A stretch of 64,000 bases of DNA from Diphasiastrum complanatum (GCA_029204225.1 CM055096.1:73784919-73848918), one strand, 5' to 3'; shown: positions 1 through 11,185, counted from the first letter of the stretch. Notes: generated by a model not told the origin, from the letters alone. Numbers and translations: made by a program.

Positions 1-300
1 TCTTGAACAAATCTAGAATGATGGATTTATAGATTTTAGTCTCACACTTGCAAAATCACTCCTTAATCTATAGTTCTTGGCAATCTTCCTCTCTCAACTT
101 CAATGCACACTCAAAACATCTGAGAATCAGCTTTAATGTACTTGAATCAAGCTTTAAATCAGCTATATGATTGATCTAAGCCAAGAACAAATCAATGGAA
201 TAGAAACAATGCAAGAGAAAGCTTGAAAAATGCACTAAAATTGACTAGTTTTGGGTGTATGAAGCAAATAATGCACCAAACTGAATTTTATAGCTCATAG
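1..300 (-). mobile_element. Inverted leader fragment of the 1-6.5 kb LTR-element family
   Basis: Read on the minus strand, roughly the first 200-290 bases match the untranslated leader of the complete element, about 2100-2320. Shared words include ATTAAGGAGTGAT, TAGATTTGTTCAAGA and GAAGTTGAGAG, in the same order. No coding sequence is seen. The piece is therefore a broken relative of the element at 999-6268, in the opposite orientation. Confidence 0.7.
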
Positions 301-777
301 CAGGTAGTTTACGGCCCCACACGTGTGGAAAGTACACCTGTAGTAATTTCAGTGCTATTCTTGTGATTTTATGGTTCTATTGCATTCTAAATTTAGAGTA
401 CTTTATTCTCTGCTGGCAGGCCATACAGGGACAGGTTTTCACACGTGTGAATTAGATTTGCTGATGTAAAATTGATCCAATGAGCTCTAATCTTGTGTAG
501 ATTGGTAGATCAATTAAATCCAACACCCAATCTCTCTTGTGGATTTGATTTGGATCCATTCTTGGTGTTTTATTCTTTGAATTTGACATGGTATCAGAGC
601 CAAGTACAAGAGCATTGATGGCATTGATCTAAACTACACCCAAATTAGCAAGTTTTTGGAAACTAGATAATCTTGAGGTGGTGAGTTTGAATGGATAGAG
701 AGAATCAATGTTTTTGCACCAAATCTTGTTGTGCTGCATATGTGTCTTTAAATCCAAGATTTCAGTTCCATTGCGGA
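301..777 (+). mobile_element. Partial LTR end, primer-binding site and leader start
   Basis: Bases 301-588 resemble the 3' part of the LTR at 999-1819, including the G-box palindromes and the run just before the LTR end. A Met-tRNA primer-binding site (TGGTATCAGAGCC) follows at 589-601, directly after a CA dinucleotide. Bases 602-777 then track the leader of the complete element (compare 1833-2000). This is a diverged, truncated second copy lying head-to-tail with the complete one. I see no coding capacity. Confidence 0.65.
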
Positions 778-998
778 TATGGCCAAATGAGGCTCTATAT
801 ATACACAAGAGGAAGCTCGAGCTACTGCTGACTCAATTGATCTGGCATGTGTGAGAGTGCCTGGTCATCAAATGATCCACCAATCATCATCAATATGGCA
901 CATGGTTCATGATTTCCTAGCTTATAGTCACCTCCTTGATTTTGGGCAATTTTCCTAATTTATAGGAACTTGAATAAATATCCTCTACAAGTGGGAAC
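778..998 (-). mobile_element. Inverted internal LTR fragment
   Basis: On the minus strand this stretch matches the middle of the LTR, about 1280-1490, around the shared words for GGCCAAAT, the GAGCTCGAG site and the TATATA run. It ends exactly where the forward LTR begins at 999, so the complete element either inserted beside or recombined into an older inverted LTR copy. Confidence 0.6.
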
Positions 999-1819
999 TG
1001 TGAAAAATGCAAAAATAAGCTTGGTAGAGGCCAAAAATCTTGTATATAGATAAACACACATGTGTGGAGCCTGTTTCCACGTTTGAAACTAGTGTATTTG
1101 TCATGTACCATAATCATATATGTTGTACATATGATTTAATGCAAGTTCTAGTGGCTAAAATGGCCAAAAACTAGTTTTCTAGACATGTGACACATGACAT
1201 CAATCTATTGATTGCATGAGCCACATCCTTTGGTTAGGTGTCATATCCCATGTGTAGAGGACAACTCACAAGTGTGGAAATAGCTAAAGTAGGCGAGTTT
1301 TTGCTTCTAGAATATTTCCATGAAGATCTCCATATAGTAGGAAAATCGACCAAAAATGCCCAAAATGGAAAGTTTTGATCCAAGTGTGAAATTGCATGAT
1401 GGTGACAAGGCATCCTCACACATGTGAGATCTGATGCATGATCAGTACCTCGAGCTCCAAAAGTGTATATAAAGAGGCTTATTTGGCCATAATCATTGTG
1501 AGACACCAATCTTGGTTTTGGAAGCAATTTTGAGTGATTCTCTCCATTTGTCTACATTTGTTTTGATTGTTTTGAGGTTCTATCAATGTGTACTTGATTT
1601 TCAGGTTGGAGTCCATACTCAGACAATGTTTCACACGTGTGAAACCAGAAAGTACACCTACCTTCAATTAATGATTGTTCTTGTTAGGATTTTGTGTCTA
1701 GAATTGATCTAGATTGATCTTAATCTCAAGTAGATTGATAGATCAAGTAATCTGACAACCAATTTCTCTTGAGGATCAGATTAGGATCCACTCTTGATCC
1801 TTTTCGTACTTTTTTCACA
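999..1819 (+). repeat. 5' LTR of non-autonomous LTR retroelement
   Basis: The repeat begins TGTGAAAAATGC and ends CA directly before a Met-tRNA primer-binding site. A near-identical copy lies at 5464-6268, with small indels. It is 821 bp long. It contains palindromes built on CACGTG or CATGTG, notably a perfect 18-bp palindrome at 1628-1645 and a 12-bp one at 1055-1066. A TATATAAAG-like run near 1465-1473 could be the LTR promoter TATA box; that is an inference. Confidence 0.85.
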
Positions 1820-1832
1820 TGGTATCAGAGCC
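1820..1832 (+). other. Primer-binding site (initiator tRNA-Met)
   Basis: TGGTATCAGAGCC directly abuts the LTR CA end. This is the classical complement of the 3' end of plant initiator tRNA-Met used by many LTR retrotransposons. It fixes the element as plus-strand oriented. Confidence 0.9.
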
Positions 1833-3416
1833 TAGTACAAGAGGTTCTGTTGAAATTGATAGGGTTAATCCAAAATCAAAGCCAAAATTAGCAGTTTTTT
1901 GGAAACTAGTCAAATTTTGTGTAGTGAGTTGGATTTGATAGCTATCCTCAAAATTTTTGATCCAGATCTTGTTGTGGGCTGTAGGAACCCTTTTCACACG
2001 TGTGAGGCCGTACATCTCCGGTTTTGACTGAGAAATTTCAAAAATTTGTAAAATTTGACTCACATGCCCAATTTGAGTGATTTTTGGTGCAAAATCAAGC
2101 ATTTTCTATAGAAAATCTAATGCCTTGGTTAGTTCTTGGATTAGATCAGCCAAAAAATCAAAATTGAAGCTTGAATTAGGTGCATTAATTGATCATCTCT
2201 GATTTTCTGAGTGCATGTTGAAGTTGAGAGTGATTTTGCCAAAAATCATAGATTAAGGAGTGATATGCAAGGTGAGAGGATGAAATCCATTGTACCATCA
2301 CTCTAGATTTGTTCAAGAGTGATAGGGTCAAGTTTAGAAGCATCAATTTTCTAGAAAACGTCCTTGGATCTGTCCTCCAAGTGAAACCTTTGAGAGTTTC
2401 TAGTGCATATAGAGCATCTATGCAAATCTTTTGTAGAATTTGACATAGATTGGCTTAAATTGAAAGCTCTAGAAAAGAGATTGAGATCCAAGTCGCATTG
2501 CTCAACCCTACTCAATTTGTTTGAGTGATTCTAAGGTTTGAAAAGAGTCCTTAAGGTGTCTATGGCAAATGTGTAGAGAGAGATCCAATTTTCTAAGAGT
2601 TCCTTCCTTTGTAGAGGGCAAGATCTAGAAGCTCATTTTGTGTTGTTATTGGTGGAGAGTTTGTCTCTTCCTAAGTGATCAAATCTTTCTAAGTGGCATT
2701 AGTTTGAAGCACAATATCTTAGTGAGAAAAATCACAACTTTTGATTTTGAATTTCATTCCAAGTCTTAAAAAGTAGAGTAATTGGTGGAATCCAATAGGA
2801 GTGATTGAATTCAATTTGTTGAGCAAAAATTGACATAGTATGCACGAAACTCAAATTAGTTCTATTAAACTTTCTTTGTGAGAGTGTGAGGGTCAATTTG
2901 TGATCCCATTTGATGTCTAGAATGAGGAGGATTCCATATTTGAGTATTCATGCATGGTTGAGATCTTTGTGAATCTCTAGTTGTCTAATTTTTAAGCTTT
3001 GTGAAAAATTGGTGGTATAGTTTGTTTTCAAATCAAATCAAATTCATTCTAAATCTCAAGAGTGAGATTATTTGGGTCAAGAGTGAGTCCAAAAGAGATG
3101 ATTAAGTTTGATTTTCAGGTGTTTGAAACAAAACCCATCTTTTGTTCAAGAATCTCAAGTGTTGAGAGAACTAGTCAAGTGAAAAGGAAAATCTAGGTGT
3201 CAAATCTTTTCATATCCATTTCAACTTTCAAAAGAAAGAGTCATTGGTATTTGATGAGTCCAATAGGAGAGTGGATCTGATTTCTTTAGTGATTTGATTC
3301 AAAGATTGTGTGCTTTTGTCTTAATGATCAAAGAAAAGTGTCCAAGTGACACTAGTCATTACTGTGGAGATTGATTCTTAGGTTTGTGAGCTAGATCTTT
3401 TGTAGGTCCTTCTAGA
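1833..3416 (+). mobile_element. Non-coding leader of the LTR element
   Basis: About 1.6 kb between the primer site and the first substantial ORF. No ORF with recognisable content is seen on either strand. A perfect 12-bp CACGTG-centred palindrome lies at 1994-2005. The region matches the inverted fragment at the start of the window (about 2100-2320). A long leader like this is common in large non-autonomous LTR elements. Confidence 0.6.
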
Positions 3417-4409
3417 TTGTTGAAGATGTTCAAATCTAGTCTCTTGAGAGTCACAAATTACATTTGTGGAATCATATCACAGGTTTTTATTCACATAGCA
3501 TCAATAGGTGGCATCCTATTGAAGGAAAGAAAGGATCCTAAGTGCAACCTTTGTGGCAAGGAAGGATATTTTTCCTCAAGATGCTACAAAAAGAAGACCA
3601 ATCCATCCAAGAAGAACCAAAGCAAGGGGGCCGAGGAGAAGGATGGAGCTTCAAGTTTGAAATGCAAATACAAGAAGGACAAGTCCAAGGAAAGGTGTTT
3701 CCTTTGTGGAAAGGTGAATGAGGCTTGGAGTCTCACAAGGACTTGCAAAATTTGTCTTCAAGAGTCCATCACAACACATGTCAAATATTTTGAAATTTTT
3801 CATTTGGAAGTGCATTGTTTGGTTCAAGATGCAAATATAGATGTCACTTTCATGAAAGTAACTTGGATTTATTTTATGTCCTTGGAATATATTTTGCTTG
3901 GAACTTTAGATAAGTTCAAACTTATTGTTATGATCCAAGGGAAATCAATCAAGAATAAGGAGCAGCAATCACAAAATGGAAATAGTTTCATTTATGCTAT
4001 CATGTCAACTTATGAAGAACCATTTTGCTTTGAAGAGACTTTTGTATCTCAAAGGTGGATTAAGGCAATACTAGTTAAGTGTGATGCCTTAAAAGATAGC
4101 AAAATATGTTTGCCTTGTAAGCTTACATTAGTTATGAAGTCAAGGAAATGGAAATATCTTCATAATGTAGGATCTTTTGGTTTCAATAAGATCATGAATG
4201 ATGTGTTCATTCATAAAGATGAAAATTATAAGTTTTCAATCTTAAAGGAAAGTTGTAAACTTCTTATGAGAATAAGTGAAGCATCCAAAGTGGACACTTA
4301 TATCCATAAGCAAGTAGTTAGCCTTATTGAGATGGAAATACCTTTTGATTTCAATATGGAGAAATTATGCCAAGTTGTGGTGATTTTTGGACTTATGGTT
4401 CTAGCATAA
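3417..4409 (+). CDS. Degenerate gag-like ORF with zinc-knuckle remnants
   Basis: The 330-codon ORF lies inside the LTR element. Residues 43-56 (CNLCGKEGYFSSRC) keep the spacing of a retroviral CCHC zinc knuckle, CX2CX4HX4C, but have Tyr where His is expected. A second CFLCGK remnant sits at residues 94-99. Lys/Ser-rich sequence surrounds both, as in nucleocapsid regions. No protease, integrase or reverse transcriptase motif is present. Residues about 204-308 form a module (SQRWIKAILV ... KLLMRISEASK.DTYIH) that recurs in the next ORF. The ORF ends in TAA at 4407-4409, overlapping the next ORF in a different frame. No standard -1 slippery heptamer is visible in the overlap, so a frameshift mutation is as likely as programmed frameshifting. 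Function beyond 'gag-derived' is unknown. Confidence 0.55.
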   Translation: MLKMFKSSLLRVTNYICGIISQVFIHIASIGGILLKERKDPKCNLCGKEGYFSSRCYKKKTNPSKKNQSKGAEEKDGASSLKCKYKKDKSKERCFLCGKVNEAWSLTRTCKICLQESITTHVKYFEIFHLEVHCLVQDANIDVTFMKVTWIYFMSLEYILLGTLDKFKLIVMIQGKSIKNKEQQSQNGNSFIYAIMSTYEEPFCFEETFVSQRWIKAILVKCDALKDSKICLPCKLTLVMKSRKWKYLHNVGSFGFNKIMNDVFIHKDENYKFSILKESCKLLMRISEASKVDTYIHKQVVSLIEMEIPFDFNMEKLCQVVVIFGLMVLA

Positions 4410-5152
4410 GTAATCTTGATAATCATAGGAAGTGCATATTGAATGGTCATACTTGTTGTGATCATTATGAGACATGGAGGTCTCGGATTTCCATAAAAAA
4501 GGAGCACCATGAAGAGGATCTTAAGGAGTCATCTCAAGGTTCAAGTGTGCCAAGGATTGAGGAGGAGAGACCTTCTCAAATTGTGATTCCAAAAAGAAAC
4601 TCAAGAAATATGGTTGAGTCCATGTGGCTCACATTTCAAGGGAAAGAGGAGCATATCTCATGTGGTATACATCACATACTTACTTCTCTTATGTCATTTG
4701 ATAAATCAATTTGGTTTAGTGAGATCATTGCATCTCAAAATTGGAGTAAAGCCATACTAGTTGAGTATGAAGTCTCTCTTGAGAACATAGATGATGTTCT
4801 TAAAAGGTCGAAATTGATTTTAAATCAATTAGAAAGCAAATGGTTATTTCATCAATTGTATGCTCTTAAGTCATGTAAGAGCAAAAGTGATTTGTTCACT
4901 CATAGTTTGAAAATTTGTATCGAGGCAAAATTTAAACTCTTTATGAGAGTAAGTGAATCTTCTAAAGACACTTATCTCCATAGTGAAGTATTTAGCCTCA
5001 TTGGATCTAAGATTAGCATGGTAAACAAGCATGAAGATATGATGCAAACACTTTGTTATTATAGCATGCATAGTCTTGCCAATTTGGATGAGTCTAATTC
5101 TCTAGATCGTGGTAACATGATGTTAGATCTTTGTGATCCTAATAAATCATGA
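4367..5152 (+). CDS. Second element ORF repeating the ORF1 module
   Basis: This 261-codon frame overlaps the end of the previous ORF by 43 bases in the -1 frame. Its first ATG may not be a real start; it may be the continuation of the first ORF after a frame change. Residues 123-132 (SQNWSKAILV) and 190-216 (KLFMRVSESSKDTYLHSEV...) match the module at residues 204-308 of the upstream ORF in order and spacing. The element therefore encodes two tandem copies of a protein module of about 100 residues. The rest is charged and unrecognised. No pol domain follows before the 3' LTR, so the element depends on other elements to move. Confidence 0.45.
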   Translation: MPSCGDFWTYGSSISNLDNHRKCILNGHTCCDHYETWRSRISIKKEHHEEDLKESSQGSSVPRIEEERPSQIVIPKRNSRNMVESMWLTFQGKEEHISCGIHHILTSLMSFDKSIWFSEIIASQNWSKAILVEYEVSLENIDDVLKRSKLILNQLESKWLFHQLYALKSCKSKSDLFTHSLKICIEAKFKLFMRVSESSKDTYLHSEVFSLIGSKISMVNKHEDMMQTLCYYSMHSLANLDESNSLDRGNMMLDLCDPNKS

Positions 5153-5463
5153 AGAAATCTTTATTTTCTCATGAAGGAGCATGAACATGAAGAAGGAGCA
5201 AGCCTCAAGGTCAAGCATCTACATGAAAATTGGAAGGAATCAATTTTGGAGGTGCTAGGATGGTGCAAAGCTCTCAAGCCCATCAAAGATGTCAACATCA
5301 AAGAAGCACTATCATGAATATGGTGATTTCAGATCAACATCAAGCACATTAGCTGATCTTCACACCTTTTGAGCTAGCAAAGACCAATTTAGCCCATGGA
5401 GTCAAGTTCAAGATCATCATGTTTTCCCTCAAGCTAGATTTACCAAGCTAGATTTTTGAGGAG
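5153..5463 (+). mobile_element. 3' untranslated part of the LTR element with polypurine-like end
   Basis: No ORF of note. It ends TTTTTGAGGAG directly before the TGTG start of the 3' LTR, a weak purine tract that could serve as the plus-strand primer. Confidence 0.5.
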
Positions 5464-6268
5464 TGTGAAAAATGCAAAAATAAGCTTGGTATAGGCCAAA
5501 AATCTTGTATATAGATAAACACACATGTGTGGAGCCTGTTCCCACGTGTGAAACTAGTGTACTTGTCATGTACCATCATATATGTTGTACATATGATTTA
5601 ATTCAAGTTCTAGTGGCTAAAATGGCCAAAAACTAGTTTTCTAGACATATGACACATGGCATCAATTTATTGATTGCATGAGCCACATCCTTTGGTTAGG
5701 TGTCATATCCCATGTGTAGAGGACAGCTCACACGTGTGGAAATAGCTGAAGTAGGCGAGTTTTTGCTTCTAGAAGATCTCCATATAGTAGGAAAATAGAC
5801 CAGAAATTCCCAAAATGGAAAGTTTTGATCCAAGTGTGAAATTGCATGATGGTGACAAGGCATCCTCACACATGCGAGATCTGATGCATGATCAGTACCT
5901 CGAGCTCCAAAAGTGTATATATAGAGGCTTATTTGGCCATAATCATTGTGAGACACCAATCTTGGTTTTGGAAGCAATTTTGAGTGATTCTCTCCATTTG
6001 TCTCCATTTGTTTTGATTGTTTTGAGGTTCTATAAATGTGTACTTGATTTTCAGGTTGGAGTCTGTACTCAGACAGTGTTTCACACGTGTGAAACCAAAA
6101 AGTACACCTACCTTCAATTAATGATTGTTCTTGTTAGGATTTTGTGTCTAGAATTGATCTAGATTGATCTTAATCTCAAGTAGATTGATAGATCAAGTAA
6201 TCTGACAACCAATCCCTCTTGAGGATCAGATTAGGATCCACTCTTGGTCCTTTTGTAATTTTTGCACA
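5464..6268 (+). repeat. 3' LTR of non-autonomous LTR retroelement
   Basis: 805 bp, starting TGTGAAAAATGC and ending CA, closely matching 999-1819. The 18-bp palindrome recurs at 6078-6095 and a CACACGTGTG core at 5729-5738. It is followed at once by another primer-binding site rather than by a target-site duplication, so the right border is not a simple insertion end. Confidence 0.85.
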
Positions 6269-6281
6269 TGGTATCAGAGCC
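6269..6281 (+). other. Extra primer-binding site directly after the 3' LTR
   Basis: TGGTATCAGAGCC abuts the CA end of the second LTR, as it does after the first. A primer site belongs downstream of a 5' LTR. Its presence here indicates an LTR-internal-LTR-internal tandem arrangement whose last internal part has been lost. Confidence 0.85.
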
Positions 6282-6286
6282 TACTA

Positions 6287-6545
6287 CTGATGTGTACACA
6301 CATGTGAGCAGTCCTTTACACATGGGAGATCATTCCTACCCACATGGTATAACATTTCCTACCAATAAAATGATGCCAAGTGGCATATAGCTAGAAAACT
6401 AGATTTTGGCCATTTTAGCCACTAGATCTCAAATAAAATGGTATGTACAACCTATATGACTAATCTAAATGATATGTGCATTTATTTCACATGTGGGAAC
6501 AGGCTCCACACATGTGTAATGATGATATGTACATAAATTTGGCCT
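6287..6545 (-). mobile_element. Inverted 5' portion of the same LTR family
   Basis: Read on the minus strand, the segment follows the first half of the LTR: GGCCAAA, ACACATGTGTGGAGCCTGTTCCC, then CTAGTGGCTAAAATGGCCAAAA and CTAGTTTTCTAG. It is more diverged than the two forward LTRs. It begins a few bases after the extra primer site, so this junction joins two elements in opposite orientation. Confidence 0.65.
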
Positions 6546-9500
6546 AGATCAAGCAAGATTTTGACAATTTCACATATGATACTTTATACATGAGTGTAAG
6601 ATGGAGATAAGTCATCAAGATGAGACAAAAGGTGAAACATTCTCTCCCATACTGCTAGAATGGAAATTTGATGTTCAAGTTTGCCCTTTGACTTTATATC
6701 CTTGACATGTTTCACAATGTTCATGCCACATCACATGATGTCCTTACACAGAAATTGCCCCTCAAATTCTAATTTACAAATAATGGGCTTTGATTTTAAA
6801 ATTTTCAATTTTAAATTTCAAGTGAAGAATTTATTAGATTTTGGCTATTTCCATTTCTCAAATCAAGCTCCTATTAAAGCATTCATTTAATAAAAATTGA
6901 AGGCAATGTTGAATTTAAATGGATCATGGCCAGGGCTTGAAGATGTACAAGTTCTTTGAGCTTTCATGAAGTTTGGGCCAATACAAAAATCTGCAGGCTG
7001 AAATTTGAGACTTTTAAAGTTGGAGTAAAGTGTAATATTTATGGAAGATAGGTCATTTAAAGTTGAAAGTTGTCAACTAGGCCCATTGTTTAAACTTCAA
7101 ACATGAGGACCCAAGCCAAGCTTTGCAGTTGCCCCATGCTTAAGTGATGAGTCTTTGAAATTTGAAGTTTGCAAATTGCAATTGCCATTACATTGAGTAT
7201 TAAGTGACATAGCTTGGCATTTTAAGAGAGTTGACTTTCAAGTTTTAATGATGTATGATGTAGCATGTACTCATTAGAACTTACACAAGTACCTTACTTA
7301 GCTTAGGAGAAATTGTAGCCTGTCAAAGTAATGGTTTTATAAAAATTATGTACTTCAATGTTGAAAGCCCAAAATTGCAAAGATTTTCCAAATATGTTCA
7401 AATTGGCTTTTCAAAGACATCCTAAACATCAAATTTCAACAATGCATACTACTATTGTGATCACATTATTGTAAGGAGAAATTTGATCGAAAAATGCTTC
7501 CATCAACTGTCCTTGACCTAGGGGGCATGTCACAATCCATGCATGCTATGGCCTCATTAAGGGTAGCATTTACAAAGGCCTCACTGACCTTTGACATTTT
7601 TGGCCAGATAATGTCATGTAATACTCTCCCCCATATGCCAAAAATGGTTGCAATCATGGGCTCGCAAGTGTGAATGATGCTTAAAAGTGTCTCTCAATTA
7701 CTCACGGCCTGAACCACCTTTGGATGAGAAATGGTAGACAATTCCATGGAATATAACCTTGCATAAGAGATGATAGACACTTTCATAGTCTTCAACTACT
7801 CAAGGTCTCTCTCAGGCCTTCGACTCCGTTGGACTAGAGTAGGTGGTGGATGCTTGAATAGCGTGTTTGAATTGCTCTCATAAATAGCATCTTTCAAAGA
7901 GTATACCATCCTTGGATGACTAGAGCGTTCATATATTGACATGCACTTGTGTTCTTCCATTGGAAGCAATGGATAAACCCTCATGTCCAAGGGTGAATGA
8001 TGCTTAGTAGTGTCTCTCAACTACTCAAAAAGTGCTTTTCTCAAGGCCATTATCACCCTTGGATGAGATATGGTACACACTTCATTGGAATATGCTTGCC
8101 CCTAGGCAACATTGCCCACATTCGTCCAAGGGTAGAGGCTATGTAGTAGTATCTCATAACTACTCAAACATCCATGGATATTCTTGCACGCATTAGCAAA
8201 TGGTGATAGGCTAGTGTTTGTCATGCACCCATGTCAATTTTCAACCATTAGAGATGTAGTGGGCATGGTTATGTCATCACCAGATGGTTGCATGCACATA
8301 TTAGAGGAGCTCGACTAAAAAGGGGCACATAACAAATTCCATGTAAGAAATGCTCAATCTTGTCCAATTTTGTGTTCACATTATGAGAGTTTGTGCGAGT
8401 GCAACCAGTTTGATAGTGGAAAATTTTTACGAGCCAATAGCATGCATTCAAGACCTTCCCAATGGGCACCTAGAGTCATATTGTTCCCATTATAAAAGCT
8501 TGTCTACGTTATGTTCAAGTTCATTGGAGCATTTCTATTGGGCCTTGCGGACATATAAATGGAATGAAAAAAGTATATAAAAGTATTTTCTAAAACAATC
8601 TTCGTTGTTTTTCTTGTGCTTTTGCAAAAAGTTTACAAAATTTTCATATGTCAAATCGAATCCAAAAATTTTGCGAGTAAATAGAGTGTGAGTTTTGCAA
8701 GATTTTTTTAATCAATATCATTAATTGTCAAGACCAATGGTTATGGGTAGTTCGATGCACTAGATAGGTAGAGTTATAGAGATCCAAGTCGAGTCCATCA
8801 AGATCGGAAAGATCAAGAGGCTATTTACCATGACCACCATCCCACCCAGGCTTTTCGCAACTACTTCACCATTCCCATTTCATCTACCATTGTTTGTGTG
8901 TCTCAAATTTTCTATAAATAATGTTGAATAGCCATTCCAAAATATAGACATAGCTTATTGTGTTTTGCAAAATAATTTTCACAAAATTACATGTGGGGAT
9001 AATAATATGTGATATTATAAAAATATGTTGTTTTATGAAAATAATAATGATATTTGGTCATTCATTAGATAAAATTCCACGTGCTCGATTGCAGTACTAA
9101 AACTATAGATATGCTGTTTGTGATTATAGTAATATGTTGATGAATGTTAAGCATGTAGAACTTATCTGAGTTACTCGTGATGACAGGCCAGAGTTACAAA
9201 GCTGGATGCTTAGAATGAGTTGTGAATTATGATTGCCATGTTCCATGTTTTATGGAGATGCGGTTGGAGTGAGGAGTGTTAGGATTAGCTATTCCTTCAG
9301 TTGATTGAGTTCGAGTGAATGAAAGATCGATTTGGAAATGTAGATTCTAAGCAGTAGAGGGGGTCATGGTTGTTTCTATCTGAACATGTGGTGATTGTGG
9401 CTGTTGTCATTGTCAAAATAGTTGCACAGTGCTGAAACTAGCTTACATAGGTGACTAGCTATATTTAGAGTGGTACCACGTTAGTTAGATAGTCGACATT
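6546..9500. other. AT-rich intergenic DNA with degenerate direct repeats
   Basis: No gene is recognised. Between about 7650 and 8170 a phrase recurs with variation at about 7660-7760, 7985-8090 and 8120-8170: GATGCTTAxxAGTGTCTCTCAAxTACTC, followed by TTGGATGAGAxATGGTA. This indicates an old, irregular duplication with a period near 320 bp. The rest shows no coding content, terminal repeats or RNA gene that I can support. Confidence 0.4.
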
Positions 9501-9572
9501 TTGTCAATTCAAGTCAAAGTCGAACTAGCTAGAGTTGAGAGTGACAAAGGTTTGAATGTTTGATTCGATCAT

Positions 9573-9595
9573 TGCTCGAATCGAACATTCGAGCA
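9573..9595. repeat. Short perfect inverted repeat
   Basis: TGCTCGAAT, a 5-base loop, then ATTCGAGCA form a perfect 9-bp stem. It sits in a TCGA-rich stretch, and no gene is adjacent. Function unknown. Confidence 0.5.
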
Positions 9596-11126
9596 TCTAT
9601 CGATAGTCAATAGTTGACACTCGATACTCCTATGATAGTCTGATTGTCGCGTAGGTACCTGTTTGCGATTCTCATGTATTTTTGCAAACCGTGCAACAAT
9701 GCGAGTAAATATGCAACAACATGAATAAATCTAGACTTACTATGGGAATTAGGGAGAGAGAATGTATCCAACATGGAGTAGTCTAAGAACTTCAATTAAT
9801 TTGAGATGGTAAGGAACTCAATAGTACCAAAAATTTGTTTAAAATTGCTTATAATTAGATCCTAAATTCATTTTCAATTTCTTGATTACTTGAGAAGATT
9901 TTGAACTATGTAGATTGATCTACATGTGTTGTTAAATTTTGAGAGCTATTGGAATTTCCAGTAAAGATTTGATGAGTATCATTAGAGTCTCTTATTGTGA
10001 AAAGTTAGCTATTCAAAATTATAGGAATTGTTATGCATTGATCCTATTGCTTGTTCAAATTTTAGAATTCATAGTCTTCCATTGGATTAAATTCCTTATT
10101 TTTGGGGGATTTTGTAACATGCATATATACATTATGTTCTTGAATAGTTGGATTCGTGCTTATATAACTTCAGGCTATTGATAAATAGCTTTGTGTAATC
10201 AATATGTCTTTGAGAATGAACTAGAAGTTGGTTGAAAAATCATGGATATGATATTTGCATAAAGAGGATAGTAGTATGCTTTTAACTAAGAACTAAACCT
10301 CCAGTATAACATGCAAACTTTAGAGCAATAGAATGGACAAAATGTTGACCCTCTCTATGGGCATGCTAATGATAAGGTATGGTGTTGAGACTTAACCAAC
10401 TCATGTGCTTTGTGGAAAATAGTACTCCCTATATGAAAATAATTGTGATTTATTCCTTGCTTCCCTTAATCCCACAATTGATAGATAAGCAGTGTGAAAA
10501 AAAGTTATGTAGAGTATCAACAAGTGCATGCAGTTAGAAGGCTTAAAAAATGTTTCCTAATGAAAGGAGCATAAGCTTGTTTTATTGTGAGAATCCATGA
10601 ATCATTCACAGATTGGAAACCAAAGGATTTAAAGGTCAAAAGAATTGTTGATTCAACATAATGACAAAAGTTGCACTAGTATGAAGCAGCCCATTTTAAA
10701 TAAGGCTTTTTGTGTGTGTTGCAAAGGACTTCACATGGCCATCGATATTTAACGTTCTAGGTCTACGTATGCCACTCTTGAAGACTAGGTAGCTGAATAT
10801 ATTTCAAAAAAGCCTTTTGTGAATTCGGTCTGCAATCAACAGCAGCATAATTTCAAGCTTCTTGTTTTATACATAATGGATACCTATGGCAGACTCTGCC
10901 CAATTTTAGACAAATTAAAAAGCATAAAATATTTTTGGTTTTTTCAAAGGTAGATTTTGAACTTTTTTTTCTGCCTATCTGGGCCCGCCTGTACAGCGTC
11001 TGTACGACTGCCACATGGCACATTAGTAATGGTCAGTCAAAGTCAAACCTGCCTATTATGCTTCGTAATGTACTTGTGAAAAAATTCCAGGTATCCATTA
11101 CACAATGGAAGGAGCCGGGCACAGCC

Positions 11127-11185
11127 CATTCTGCCCGGTTCGACTTTTCAAAAAAATCTTTTGGAAATCCTTACCGGGCAGAATG
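11127..11185. repeat. 13-bp inverted repeat (hairpin)
   Basis: CATTCTGCCCGGT at 11127-11139 pairs perfectly with ACCGGGCAGAATG at 11173-11185, with a 33-base spacer. A second, weaker pair (GGAACAG / CTGTTCC) follows within 60 bases. The segment is GC-richer than its surroundings. It could be the remnant of a small inverted-repeat element. Confidence 0.6.

Noticed and set aside
589-601. tRNA-like motif as a possible tRNA gene
   Set aside because: Only the 3' tRNA complement (primer-binding site) is present. No cloverleaf or A/B boxes surround this site or the ones at 1820, 6269, 44728 and 51881.
1234-1527. Minus-strand frames inside the LTRs (also 5696-6007)
   Set aside because: They recur only because the LTR recurs. 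They oppose the element orientation and match no protein.
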